64,000 bases of DNA from Streptomyces sp. LUP47B. Its GTDB lineage: Bacteria; Actinomycetota; Actinomycetes; Streptomycetales; Streptomycetaceae. Of this stretch, positions 37,043-45,329 are shown piece by piece (within the stretch, counting starts at the first letter, position 1; every line of letters starts with the position of its first letter). Under the pieces are notes generated by a model. It was not told the DNA's origin. It saw nothing but the letters and a program-made list of their open reading frames with translations, and made no database searches. The position numbers were made by a program, and so were the translations under genes. Where the stretch lies: contig NZ_MJAH01000001.1 in assembly GCF_001746295.1 (NCBI RefSeq), forward strand, positions 973,188-1,037,187, written 5' to 3'.

Positions 37043-37076
37043 CGTCCGCGCCGGGGCACACGCTCCGGCGCGGACG
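37043..37076 (+). terminator. Hairpin after the MIB operon
   Basis: CGTCCGCGCCGG (37043-37054) pairs perfectly with CCGGCGCGGACG (37065-37076) around a 10-nt loop, 16 bp after the methyltransferase stop. There is no T-run, as is common in Streptomyces terminators. Confidence 0.6.
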
Positions 37077-37144
37077 CGTACGGCGGTTTCGCGATCCCCG
37101 CACCGCACGTGTCCGCGCCGGAACCCCCCCGCGCGGCTCCCCCC

Positions 37145-37173
37145 TTGAACCGTGGTGCTTACTGTTCTACCTT
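37145..37173 (+). promoter_or_regulatory. Candidate promoter of the two-component pair
   Basis: TTGAAC (37145-37150), a 17-nt spacer and TACCTT (37168-37173) lie 78 bp before the response-regulator start, downstream of the MIB terminator. The -10 is weak, so this is a suggestion only. Confidence 0.35.
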
Positions 37174-37250
37174 CGCCACATGGTCTGGGCATCAACGCCC
37201 GCTCATCAGCGACACAACGGGCGGGTACCGGACGGGCCAGGTGATGCGGA

Positions 37251-37925
37251 ATGCGCCCGCACCTCGCCCTGATCGAGGATGAGCCCGACTTCGCACTGAT
37301 GTGCCGTTCGTATCTGGAGCGGGCCGGATTCACCGTCACCTGGGCCATGGACGCCCGGGCCGGAAAGTCCGTGCTCCACGAGAGCCGCGTGGACCTCGCG
37401 ATCCTGGACCTGGGCCTCCCGGACGGCAGCGGCCTCGAACTGCTGCGGGCGCTCAGGTCCACGAGCCGGCTCCCGGTCATCGTCGTCTCGGGACGCGGTG
37501 CGGAGACGGACCGGGTGGCGGGGCTGGAGATCGGCGCGGACGACTACCTGGTCAAGCCGTTCTCCCAACGCGAACTGGTGGCCCGTATTCACGCGGTGCT
37601 GCGCCGCTCCCGACCGCCGGACGAGTCGACGGTGATCCAGGCCGGCTCCCTGCTCATGGACACGGCGGCGCGGCAGGCCTCCGTCGACGGCACCGTGCTG
37701 ACCCTGCGCCCCAAGGAGTTCGCGCTGCTGGAGATGCTGGCCGCCGCGCCCGGCAGGGTGTTCTCGGCGGAGCAGCTGCTGGAGCGGATCTGGGGTTCGT
37801 CCTGGCAGCAGTCCGCGACCGTCGTCGAGCATGTGTACCGGCTGCGCGGCAAACTCGCCGGGCTGCCCGCCCCCGCACCGCGGATCACCACGGTCCGCGG
37901 CTTCGGTTACCGCCTCGACCCCTGA
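37251..37925 (+). CDS. OmpR/PhoB-family response regulator
   Basis: 224 residues. The receiver domain (1-115) has acidic pair ED at 9-10, phospho-acceptor Asp53 in ILDLGLPDG and Lys102 in DDYLVKPF. The winged-helix DNA-binding domain (about 130-222) ends in the family-typical TTVRGFGYRLDP. It is the output partner of the hybrid kinase 27 bp downstream. Targets are not visible; the gene follows the MIB operon on the same strand but behind a terminator-like hairpin. Confidence 0.92.
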   Translation: MRPHLALIEDEPDFALMCRSYLERAGFTVTWAMDARAGKSVLHESRVDLAILDLGLPDGSGLELLRALRSTSRLPVIVVSGRGAETDRVAGLEIGADDYLVKPFSQRELVARIHAVLRRSRPPDESTVIQAGSLLMDTAARQASVDGTVLTLRPKEFALLEMLAAAPGRVFSAEQLLERIWGSSWQQSATVVEHVYRLRGKLAGLPAPAPRITTVRGFGYRLDP

Positions 37926-37952
37926 GACACCGGCCCGGCCAGGAGGCCGCCC

Positions 37953-39614
37953 ATGCCCGATGCCCCGGACTTCCGGCGCCTGTTCGACTCGAACCTGTCC
38001 CCCCTGCTCGTCCTCACCCCCGACTTCGTCATCGTCGAGGTCAACCGCGCCTATCTGACGGCCACGCGCACCGGGCGCGGCATCGTGGGGCGGCCGATCT
38101 TCGACGTGTTCCCCGACAATCCCGAGGACCCGTCGGCCGACGGCGTGGCCAATCTGCGCCGCTCGCTGGAGACGGTGGTGGCGAGCGGCCGTACGGACAC
38201 CATGGCCCTGCAGCGCTACGACATCCCGACGGGCGAGGACGGCGTCTTCGCCGAGCGGTACTGGAGTCCGGTCAACGCCCCGGTCCTGGACGGCGAGGGG
38301 CGGCTCACGCACATCATCCACCGGGTCGAGGACGTCACGGAGTTCGTGCATCTGCGTCTGGTGGGGCGGGAGCAGCAGCGGGCGGTCGCCGACGCGCAGA
38401 TGCGCGCGGAGGGCATGGAGATCGACCTGTTCGTGCGGGCGCGGGAGATCCGCGAGGTGAACGAGCAGCTGAGCCGGGCCAACGGCGAGCTGGACGCGGC
38501 CGGGCACAGGCTGCGGGAGGAGCAGCGGGCCAAGGACCGCTTCATCGCCACGCTCTCGCACGAACTGCGCAACCCCCTCGCCGCCGCGACGGCGGCCACC
38601 GAACTGCTCGCCCTCGACATACCGGAGGGTCATCCGGCGCTGGCCGTCCTGGAGCGGCAGCTCGGCACGCTCGCCCGGATGAGCAACGACCTGCTGGACG
38701 GCACCCGGGCGGTGACCGGGCGGCTGGAGCTGGTGCGGGAGCCGGTCGACGTACGCTCGGTCGTCGAGGGCGCGTGCGCGGACATCCGCGGCCTCTTCGC
38801 GCACGACGGCCGTCCGCTCGACGTACGGCTGCCCGCCGCGCCCCTCGTCGTGGACGGCGACCGGCTGCGGCTCGCGCAGGTACTGACGAACCTGCTGTCG
38901 AACGCGCTCAAGTACACCCGGCCCGGCGGGCGCACCGAGGTGGAGCTCGCGGCCGGGGCCGGTGAGGTACGGCTGTCCGTGCGGGACGACGGCATCGGCT
39001 TCGAGCCCGGTCAGGCCGAGGAACTGTTCGGAGTGTTCATGCGGGCGGCCCCCGCCGGTCCCGACACGCCGGAGGGCCTGGGGCTGGGGCTCGCCGTCGC
39101 GCGGACGATCGTGGAACTGCACGACGGCCGGATCGGCGCACACAGCGACGGGCCCGGCAAGGGAGCGACGTTCACGGTGGTCCTGCCCACTGTCGCCCCC
39201 ACGGCCCCGCCGCGATCGCGGCCCACGGCCGCCCGGTCCGCCCCGCGCCGGCTGGCCGTCCTGATCGTGGAGGACAACGAGGACCTGGCCGCGACCTACC
39301 ACACGCTGCTGGAGCGGCAGGGTCACCGCGTCACGACCGTGCACACCGGCGCCGCCGCGCTCGCCGTGACCGGTACCGAGGCGTTCGACGTCGTGCTGTG
39401 CGACCTGGGTCTGCCGGACATCGACGGCCACACCGTCGCCCGCCGGATGCGGGCGGGGCAGAACGGCGAGCGGCTCCGGCTCATCGCGGTCTCCGGCTTC
39501 AGCCGGGGCACCGACCGTGCGCTGTCCCGGGAGGCCGGGTTCGACGCCCATCTGACCAAGCCGCTGCCGCTGGCCGAGCTGACGGACATCCTGGAGCGTC
39601 CGGACGGCGACTGA
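37953..39614 (+). CDS. Cytoplasmic PAS hybrid sensor histidine kinase with C-terminal receiver
   Basis: 553 residues with no membrane helix. The PAS domain (about 5-130) is followed by a coiled coil (135-195), HisKA with phospho-His203 in LSHELRNP, HATPase (about 300-410; NLLSNALKYTRPGG, DDGIGFEPG, GLGLGLAVARTIV) and a receiver (about 425-545) with Asp484 in LCDLGLPD and Lys536. Being soluble, it senses an internal cue through PAS. AGGAGG lies 6 nt upstream of the ATG. It surely signals to the upstream response regulator; the C-terminal receiver may serve as a phosphate relay or sink. Confidence 0.92.
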   Translation: MPDAPDFRRLFDSNLSPLLVLTPDFVIVEVNRAYLTATRTGRGIVGRPIFDVFPDNPEDPSADGVANLRRSLETVVASGRTDTMALQRYDIPTGEDGVFAERYWSPVNAPVLDGEGRLTHIIHRVEDVTEFVHLRLVGREQQRAVADAQMRAEGMEIDLFVRAREIREVNEQLSRANGELDAAGHRLREEQRAKDRFIATLSHELRNPLAAATAATELLALDIPEGHPALAVLERQLGTLARMSNDLLDGTRAVTGRLELVREPVDVRSVVEGACADIRGLFAHDGRPLDVRLPAAPLVVDGDRLRLAQVLTNLLSNALKYTRPGGRTEVELAAGAGEVRLSVRDDGIGFEPGQAEELFGVFMRAAPAGPDTPEGLGLGLAVARTIVELHDGRIGAHSDGPGKGATFTVVLPTVAPTAPPRSRPTAARSAPRRLAVLIVEDNEDLAATYHTLLERQGHRVTTVHTGAAALAVTGTEAFDVVLCDLGLPDIDGHTVARRMRAGQNGERLRLIAVSGFSRGTDRALSREAGFDAHLTKPLPLAELTDILERPDGD

Positions 39615-39696
39615 ACCACGCCGTGTGTCTTCCCCCTCGGGCCCGGCTGTGCTTGCCTGGGGAACCGTTTTTCGGCGACCGGGGCGGGAGTCGCGC

Positions 39697-40596
39697 ATGC
39701 GGACATCGTGGATCGTGGGGGTACTGACCGCAGTCCTGCTGCTCGGCGCCTGCAGCGACCCGTCGGACGGACCGGAGACGGCGCCACCGACCCCGGACGT
39801 CTCCCGGGCGGCCACCACGCATCAGCGCGCCCAGGCCTCCCCGAGCGCCTCCGCGGCCGTCGTCGCCCCGCGTGTGCTGTATCTCGGCGACTCGCTCGCC
39901 ATGGAGGCCCAGCAGGTCCTCGGGCAACAGCTGCGCCGGGACCTGCGGGCGACGTACACGAGCGCGCCGTACTCGGGGACCACGCCGTGCGACTACCTGG
40001 AGGGCACCGGGAAGAGGTCGCTGGTGCCCGACCGGGACAAGGCGGCCGCGCTGGTCCGCGCGCAGCACCCGGACTTCGTGGTGCTGCAGTTCTGGGGCAA
40101 CGCCTGGGGCTACACGTGGTGCATGGACGGGATCAGCCATGCCGCCTCGCCGCAGAAGTACTTCAGCAGGTACCGGGCCGACCTTCGCCGGCTGACCGAC
40201 CAGATCGCGGCGGCGGGCGGTGAGCGACGGCCACGGATCGTGTGGGTGGCGCAGGGCCCGGACCCGATCACCCCCGACCGGGTCCGGCGCGTCAACGAGC
40301 TGTACGAGGAGCAGGCGGCCGCCTCCGGGGACGTCGTCGCCGACGCGGGCGCGACGGTGGCACCCGCCGGGTCCCGGTACACCTGGGTGCAGTACCTGCC
40401 GTGCACCTCCTACGAGCACGAGCATGCCGACTACTGCACCCAGCCGGACCGCGACCGCACCGCCCTGCACCTCGACAAGGACTATCTGCACTTCTGTCTG
40501 GCGCCCACCACGTCCACGCCCAGGCCCTGTCCGGCCCGCTCCCCCGGCATCCTGCGGATCGCCCGGGAGATCACGCGGGTGATCGGGGCGTCCTGA
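39697..40596 (+). CDS. SGNH-hydrolase-like lipoprotein
   Basis: 299 residues. A lipoprotein signal has lipobox LLGAC with Cys19, then a Ser/Thr/Pro/Ala linker (about 20-50). The SGNH-like domain starts with VLYLGDSLAMEA near 64; ends with LDKDYLHFC near 268. The family (often the OafB/AlgX-like acyltransferase-associated type) modifies acyl groups on surface polymers. The ATG at 39697 was chosen for the signal and GGGAG 7 nt upstream. It lies 82 bp after the kinase gene and may be part of the same unit. Confidence 0.78.
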   Translation: MRTSWIVGVLTAVLLLGACSDPSDGPETAPPTPDVSRAATTHQRAQASPSASAAVVAPRVLYLGDSLAMEAQQVLGQQLRRDLRATYTSAPYSGTTPCDYLEGTGKRSLVPDRDKAAALVRAQHPDFVVLQFWGNAWGYTWCMDGISHAASPQKYFSRYRADLRRLTDQIAAAGGERRPRIVWVAQGPDPITPDRVRRVNELYEEQAAASGDVVADAGATVAPAGSRYTWVQYLPCTSYEHEHADYCTQPDRDRTALHLDKDYLHFCLAPTTSTPRPCPARSPGILRIAREITRVIGAS

Positions 40597-40624
40597 GGAC
40601 GGTTCGTGAGCGTTCGAGGAGTGT

Positions 40625-41107
40625 TCACTCGCCCGCGTAGGCCTTGTCCAGGGCGGCGACGTCGAACTTGCTCATGGCCATGAACGCCTTCATCACCCGG
40701 GCCGACTTCGCCGGGTCCGGGTCGGTGACCATGGCCTGCAGCCGGTCCGGTACCACCTGCCAGGACAGGCCGTACCTGTCCTTGAGCCAGCCGCAGGGGC
40801 CGGGCTCGCCACCGCCCTCGGTGAGTTTGCTCCAGTAGTAGTCGATCTCCTCCTGGTTCTCGCAGAAGACCATGAAGGAGACGGCCTCGGTGAACTTGAA
40901 CTCGGGGCCGCCGTTCAGCGCGAGGAACCGCTGGCCGTTGGCCGTGAACTCGACGGTCAGCACGCTGCCGGCGGGCTGGGGCGCCCCCTCCGGATAGCGG
41001 GCGATCTCCCCGATGCTGGAGTTCTTGAAGACGGAGACGTAGTAGTGGGCGGCCTCCTCCGCCTGGCCGTCGAACCAGAGACAAGTGGTGAAACCTTCGG
41101 TGGTCAT
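40625..41107 (-). CDS. PhnB-type VOC protein
   Basis: 160 residues, single glyoxalase-like fold of the 3-demethylubiquinone-9-methyltransferase/PhnB group. TTCLWFDGQAEEAAHYYVSVF at its start and EEIDYYWSKLTEGG with CGWLKDRYGLSWQV are its marks. Its biochemical role is unknown. GGAGG lies 5 nt upstream of the ATG at 41107. It is divergent from the epoxide hydrolase. Confidence 0.88.
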   Translation of the reverse strand: MTTEGFTTCLWFDGQAEEAAHYYVSVFKNSSIGEIARYPEGAPQPAGSVLTVEFTANGQRFLALNGGPEFKFTEAVSFMVFCENQEEIDYYWSKLTEGGGEPGPCGWLKDRYGLSWQVVPDRLQAMVTDPDPAKSARVMKAFMAMSKFDVAALDKAYAGE

Positions 41108-41232
41108 GCGTACCTCCTGGGGTGGTGAGAACGTCCGTCATCTGTGTCGACCGATCCTCGCCGCGGAACTCATCGGTCGGGCCGCCGGTTAATCCAGATG
41201 GCCGATACACCGGTGCGCACTAGCATCCGGGC

Positions 41233-42444
41233 ATGACGTCTGCGCCCACAGAGCACCCGGACCCGGTCCTGCCCTTCCGCCTCGACATTCCGCAGAGCGA
41301 CCTGGCCGACCTCCACGACCGGCTCGACCGCACCCGCTGGCCCGACGACCTCTCGGCCACCGGCTGGGCGTACGGGGTGCCGGCCGGCTATCTGCGTGGA
41401 CTCGCGCACCACTGGAGGCACTCCTACGACTGGCGTGCGGCCGAGGCACGGCTGAACGAGTGGCCGCAGTTCACGACCGTCATCGACGGGACGACCGTCC
41501 ACTTCGCCCACGTCCGCTCCCCCGAGCCGGACGCCACCCCGCTGGTCATCACGCACGGCTGGCCTGGCTCGATCGTCGAATTCCTGGACGTGGTGGGCCC
41601 GTTGGCCGATCCGGTGGCCCACGGCGGCGACCCGGCCGACGCCTTCCACGTCGTCGTACCGAGCATCCCCGGTTTCGGACTGTCGGGGCCGCCCGCCGAC
41701 ACGGGCTGGGAGGCGGGCCGGATCGCCGACGCGTGGGCCGAGCTGATGACGCGGCTCGGCTACGAGCGGTTCGGCGCTCAGGGCGGCGACTGGGGCTCGG
41801 CGATCTCACGGGAGCTGGGCCGCGCCCACCCCGAGCGGGTCATCGGCGTCCACCTCAATCTGCTGCCGGGCGCTCAGGCGACGCACGAACCGACCGAGGA
41901 GGAACTCGCCCCCCTCCCACCGGAGCAACGGGAGCGCGCGCTGGAGTCGTGGCGCCGGTGGAGCGCCTGGTCGGGCGAGGGCACCGGCTACGCCGTTCTG
42001 CACTCCACCCGGCCGCAGACCGTCGCCTACGCGCTCACCGACTCGCCGGTGGGCCAACTCGCCTGGATCGTCGAGAAGTTCCAGGAGTGGACCGACTCCG
42101 CGGAGCTGCCCGAGGAGGCCGTGGACCGGGACCGGCTGCTGACCAACGTCATGCTGTACTGGCTGACCGGGACCGCCGGTTCGGCCGCCCGGATCTACTA
42201 CGAGCGGGCGCACGCCACGGGCGCGAGGGCCGCCCGGCCCACCGAACCGTCGACCGCGCCGACCGCCCTCGCCGTCTTCCCGGCCGAGATCCAGATCCCG
42301 CTGCGGCACAAGGCGGAACGCACCGAGAACCTCGTGCGCTGGACCGAGTTCGACCGCGGCGGCCACTTCGCGGCGATGGAGGAACCGGACCTGCTGGTCG
42401 ACGACGTGCGGGCGTTCTTCCGGCAGTTGCGCGAGAAGGACTGA
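41233..42444 (+). CDS. Epoxide hydrolase (EHN plus alpha/beta-hydrolase)
   Basis: 403 residues. The N-terminal EHN domain (about 14-110: FRLDIPQSDLADLHDRLDRTRWPD) precedes an alpha/beta-hydrolase core. The oxyanion motif THGWPGS is near 108, the nucleophile Asp186 lies in GGDWGS and the catalytic His in GGHFAAMEEPD near 378. It hydrolyses epoxides to diols. No ribosome binding site is seen; TAGCAT (41221-41226) sits 6 nt before the ATG, pointing to a leaderless mRNA. Confidence 0.9.
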   Translation: MTSAPTEHPDPVLPFRLDIPQSDLADLHDRLDRTRWPDDLSATGWAYGVPAGYLRGLAHHWRHSYDWRAAEARLNEWPQFTTVIDGTTVHFAHVRSPEPDATPLVITHGWPGSIVEFLDVVGPLADPVAHGGDPADAFHVVVPSIPGFGLSGPPADTGWEAGRIADAWAELMTRLGYERFGAQGGDWGSAISRELGRAHPERVIGVHLNLLPGAQATHEPTEEELAPLPPEQRERALESWRRWSAWSGEGTGYAVLHSTRPQTVAYALTDSPVGQLAWIVEKFQEWTDSAELPEEAVDRDRLLTNVMLYWLTGTAGSAARIYYERAHATGARAARPTEPSTAPTALAVFPAEIQIPLRHKAERTENLVRWTEFDRGGHFAAMEEPDLLVDDVRAFFRQLREKD

Positions 42445-42464
42445 GGTCCCCGCGGGGCCCGCGC

Positions 42465-42494
42465 TCTGCCGGTGGCGAATCTGCCACCGGCAGA
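42465..42494 (+). promoter_or_regulatory. Two abutting PopR-type boxes upstream of clpP3
   Basis: TCTGCC-ACC-GGCAGA (42480-42494) is a perfect match in form to the PopR recognition palindrome I recall (TTCTGCC-N3-GGCAGAA). Directly before it, TCTGCC-GGT-GGCGAA (42465-42479) is a second, half-degenerate copy with the same 15-bp length. Together they also form a longer 12+6+12 inverted repeat. They lie 72 bp before clpP3. Confidence 0.8.
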
Positions 42495-42566
42495 GAAACC
42501 GCTTCGGGGCATCGTCCGAGGTCAACAGTGGAGCCGACGGCATCCCTACGACCACGAGGACAGCCC

Positions 42567-43190
42567 ATGACTTCCATCAGGGCCGAGGAGGGCGACACCC
42601 CTCCCACCCGCTTCGACGACCAACTGGCCGCCCAACTCCTCGCCCAGCGCATCGTGCTGCTGGGCACCCAGGTCGACGAGGTCTCCGCCAACCGCGTCTG
42701 CTCCCAGCTGCTTGTCCTGTCCGCGGAGGACCCGCGCACCGACATCAGCCTGTACATCAACAGTCCGGGCGGCTCCGTGTACGCGGGCCTCGCCATCTAC
42801 GACACGATGCGGCTGATTCCCAACGACGTGTCGACGCTCGCCATGGGTTTCGCGGCCAGCATGGGCCAGTTCCTGCTCTGCGGCGGCACCCCCGGCAAGC
42901 GGTACGCCCTGCCCAACGCCCGGATCATGATGCACCAGGGGTCCGCGGGCATCGGCGGGACCACCGCCGACATCCTGATCCAGGCAGAGAACCTGGATCA
43001 CAGCAAACAGACCATGGAGCGACTCCTCTCCGAGAACACGGGCCAGACACCGGAGACCATCGCCCGCGACGGCGACCGCGACCGCTGGTTCACGGCCGAG
43101 GAGGCCAGGGAGTACGGCATGGTGGACCGGGTCCTGGAGTCCCTTGCGGACGTCCGCCCGGCCGCCTCCAAGCGACGGATGGGGCTGTGA
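42567..43190 (+). CDS. clpP3: ATP-dependent Clp protease proteolytic subunit ClpP3
   Basis: 207 residues. The complete serine-protease triad is visible: Ser98 in GFAASMG, His123 in MMHQGS and Asp172 in GDRDRWF. It forms the barrel chamber that degrades unfolded or tagged proteins handed over by Clp ATPases. It is the first gene of clpP3-clpP4, 1 bp before clpP4. In S. lividans this operon is off unless ClpP1/ClpP2 activity falls and PopR accumulates. PopR-type boxes lie upstream. GAGGA is 6 nt before the ATG. Confidence 0.93.
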   Translation: MTSIRAEEGDTPPTRFDDQLAAQLLAQRIVLLGTQVDEVSANRVCSQLLVLSAEDPRTDISLYINSPGGSVYAGLAIYDTMRLIPNDVSTLAMGFAASMGQFLLCGGTPGKRYALPNARIMMHQGSAGIGGTTADILIQAENLDHSKQTMERLLSENTGQTPETIARDGDRDRWFTAEEAREYGMVDRVLESLADVRPAASKRRMGL

Positions 43191-43191
43191 C

Positions 43192-43794
43192 ATGGCGAAC
43201 TACACGATTCCGTACGTCGTCGAGCGGACCGCGCACGGCGAGCGGTCCTCCGACGTGTTCAGCCGGCTGCTGTCCGAGCGGATCATCTTCCTCGGCACCG
43301 AGATCGACGACGGCGTGGCCAACGTCGTGATCGCGCAGCTGCTGCATCTGGAGTCGGCGGCGCCGGAGAACGAGATCTCGATCTACATCAACTCCCCCGG
43401 CGGCTCGTTCACTTCGCTGATGGCGATCTACGACACGATGACCTACGTGCAGGCGCCGATCTCGACGCTCTGCGTGGGCCAGGCGGCCTCCACCGCGGCC
43501 GTCCTGCTGGCCGGAGGGGATCCCGGCCGACGGCTCGTGCTGGAGCACGCGCGCGTGCTGCTCGGCCAGCCCGCCTCGGGCGGCAGCCGCGGCGCGATCT
43601 CCGATCTCGCCCTGCAGGCCAAGGAGATGGTCCGCATCCGCTCCCAGGTCGAGCAGGTGCTGGCCCGCCACACCCACCACGACATCGCGACCCTGCGCGC
43701 GGACATGGACCGTGACAAGGTGTTCACCGCGGACGAGGCCGTGGAGTACGGGCTGGCCGACGAGGTGGTGAGCCGGCGCCTCGTGACGGTCTGA
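43192..43794 (+). CDS. clpP4: ClpP4, Clp protease subunit lacking the catalytic histidine
   Basis: 200 residues, ClpP fold throughout ([23 protein letters not shown]). Ser100 in GQAAS and Asp175 in MDRDKVF are in place, but where active ClpPs have IHQP this protein reads LLGQP, with Gly125 in the His position. It may therefore be catalytically inert and act as a structural or activating ring partner of ClpP3. It starts 1 bp after clpP3 ends, so it is co-translated. Confidence 0.9.
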   Translation: MANYTIPYVVERTAHGERSSDVFSRLLSERIIFLGTEIDDGVANVVIAQLLHLESAAPENEISIYINSPGGSFTSLMAIYDTMTYVQAPISTLCVGQAASTAAVLLAGGDPGRRLVLEHARVLLGQPASGGSRGAISDLALQAKEMVRIRSQVEQVLARHTHHDIATLRADMDRDKVFTADEAVEYGLADEVVSRRLVTV

Positions 43795-43812
43795 GGCACC
43801 GGCCCCGCCGTC

Positions 43813-44241
43813 TCAGGCCGCCAGGCACATCCCGTTGTACGGCGATCCCGGCACCGCACGGCGGCTGCGCGCCGAGTGCCGGGTGAGCTCACCCTGGGCC
43901 AGGGAGAGCAGATCGCCGAGGCCGAGGCCCAGGGCGTTGGCGGCGGCCGCGAGAACCTCCGAGGAGGCCTCCTTGCGGCCGCGCTCCACCTCCGAGAGAT
44001 AGGGCATCGAGATCCGGGCCGCGTCGGCCACGTCCTTGAGCGTGCGCTCCTGGGCGAGACGCTCGCGACGCAGGACGTCTCCGACGAGGTCACGCCACAG
44101 GGGTTCCCTGGTCTGCCTGTCGGCGGGCTTTCCCGGCGGGGTCGTGGCGGGGCGTTCGGACACTGGGCGGGCGGTCCCCGGGCGCACGGACTGCGGGCGC
44201 AGGGGGATCACGCGGGCTTGGTTCGGCGCTTCATTGCTCAC
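43813..44241 (-). CDS. popR: PopR, XRE-type regulator of clpP3-clpP4
   Basis: 142 residues. The N-terminal 45 residues are Pro/Arg-rich. An XRE HTH follows (about 55-112: RTLKDVADAARISMPYLSEVERGRKEASSEVL). The protein ends in MCLAA. In S. lividans PopR activates clpP3-clpP4 and is itself destroyed by ClpP1/P2 through its two C-terminal alanines; the same end is seen here. The start is GTG. TAGGCT (minus strand, 44248-44253) lies 6 nt upstream, pointing to a leaderless mRNA. It is convergent with clpP4, 18 bp apart. Confidence 0.88.
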   Translation of the reverse strand: MSNEAPNQARVIPLRPQSVRPGTARPVSERPATTPPGKPADRQTREPLWRDLVGDVLRRERLAQERTLKDVADAARISMPYLSEVERGRKEASSEVLAAAANALGLGLGDLLSLAQGELTRHSARSRRAVPGSPYNGMCLAA

Positions 44242-44296
44242 CGGCCCAGCCTAAATTCCGTGGCCGCCATGGGAAGGGTGCGGCATTCTGCCCTGG

Positions 44297-45109
44297 GTGG
44301 AATCGTCCGACAGGAAAGTGCGGAACCCGGTGCTGCGCGAGACGTTCAACGAAGCGGCGGAGCTCTACGACAGGGCGCGACCGGGCTATCCGCCGGCTCT
44401 GGTCTCGGAGATGGCCCGGGTGGCGGGCCTCGGCCCTGGAAGCCGTGTCCTGGAGGTGGCTCCCGGGACCGGCCAGCTCACCCGCGCCCTGGCCGCGTCC
44501 GGCTGCCGCATCACCGCCGTGGAACTGGGGGACGCGATGGCGGCGGTCGCCCGGCGGCAACTGGCCGGTTTCCCCCGTGTCGAGGTGCGCCACGCGGACT
44601 TCGAGGGCTGGCCCCTGCCGGACGAGCCCTTCGACCTGGTCGCCTGTGCCACCGCATGGCACTGGCTCGACCCGGCGGTCCGCGTGGAGAAGTCCGCGGC
44701 CGCGCTGCGCCCGGGTGGGCACCTCGCCGTGGTCGTCACCTCGCATGTCGCGGGCGGCTCCGTCGACTTCTTCGCCCGGGCCCAGGACTGCTACGAACGC
44801 TGGGATCCGGCCACACCGCCCGGGCTGCGCCTCCAGCCGTCGTCGGAGATCCCCTCGGACACGGAGGAGTTCGAGAGCTGCCCGCGCTTCGCTGAGGTCA
44901 CGGTGACCCGTTTCGAGCAGGACATCACCTACACCACCGACCAGTACATCGACGTTCTCCTGACCTACTCGGGCCACCGGGCCCTCGACAGCACCCGCCG
45001 CGACGGCCTGCTGGCCTGCATCGGGGACCTGATCGAGTCGCGCCACGGCGGCCGTGTCACCAAGCGGTACCTCCACGAGCTGATCGTCGCGACCCGGGTC
45101 GGTCCCTGA
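44297..45109 (+). CDS. Class I SAM-dependent methyltransferase
   Basis: 270 residues, methyltransferase-11 type. The SAM motif LEVAPGTGQLTR is near 52, ELGDAM follows, and ACATAWHWLDP lies near 114. The start is GTG (44297). The substrate is unknown. The N-terminus ETFNEAAELYDRARPGYPPAL and the AWHWLDP block resemble the TetR-controlled methyltransferase at 31569, so the two are probably distant paralogues. Confidence 0.85.
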   Translation: MESSDRKVRNPVLRETFNEAAELYDRARPGYPPALVSEMARVAGLGPGSRVLEVAPGTGQLTRALAASGCRITAVELGDAMAAVARRQLAGFPRVEVRHADFEGWPLPDEPFDLVACATAWHWLDPAVRVEKSAAALRPGGHLAVVVTSHVAGGSVDFFARAQDCYERWDPATPPGLRLQPSSEIPSDTEEFESCPRFAEVTVTRFEQDITYTTDQYIDVLLTYSGHRALDSTRRDGLLACIGDLIESRHGGRVTKRYLHELIVATRVGP

Positions 45110-45145
45110 GCAGCGTCGATTTCGCGCCACCCGGCGACTTGCCGG

Positions 45146-45245
45146 GCATGCGTCGTCACTCCTCGGGTACGCGCAAGGTGAGGGAGCTGCGGGCGGTTGG
45201 TCTGCCGGTGGCCCGGGGACGCATATGTCGTCGCGTTCCGGGTAC
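45146..45245 (+). promoter_or_regulatory. Two tandem SigB-type promoters
   Basis: GCAT-N15-GGGTAC occurs twice: 45146-45170 and 45221-45245, 75 bp apart. Both fit the SigB-family consensus GNNT-N14-16-GGGTAY. The spacers are alike too (both contain CGTCGTC or TGTCGTC). They lie 160 and 85 bp before the sigma-factor start, so the gene is probably autoregulated by its own or a sister sigma factor. Confidence 0.75.
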
Positions 45246-45329
45246 ACGGTGGGGCGCGCCATCCGCAGGACCCGAGACAACCCAGGCCGAAGAGGCAGAC
45301 GTCGAGCCGTGACTTTCGTGGGAGAGGTA

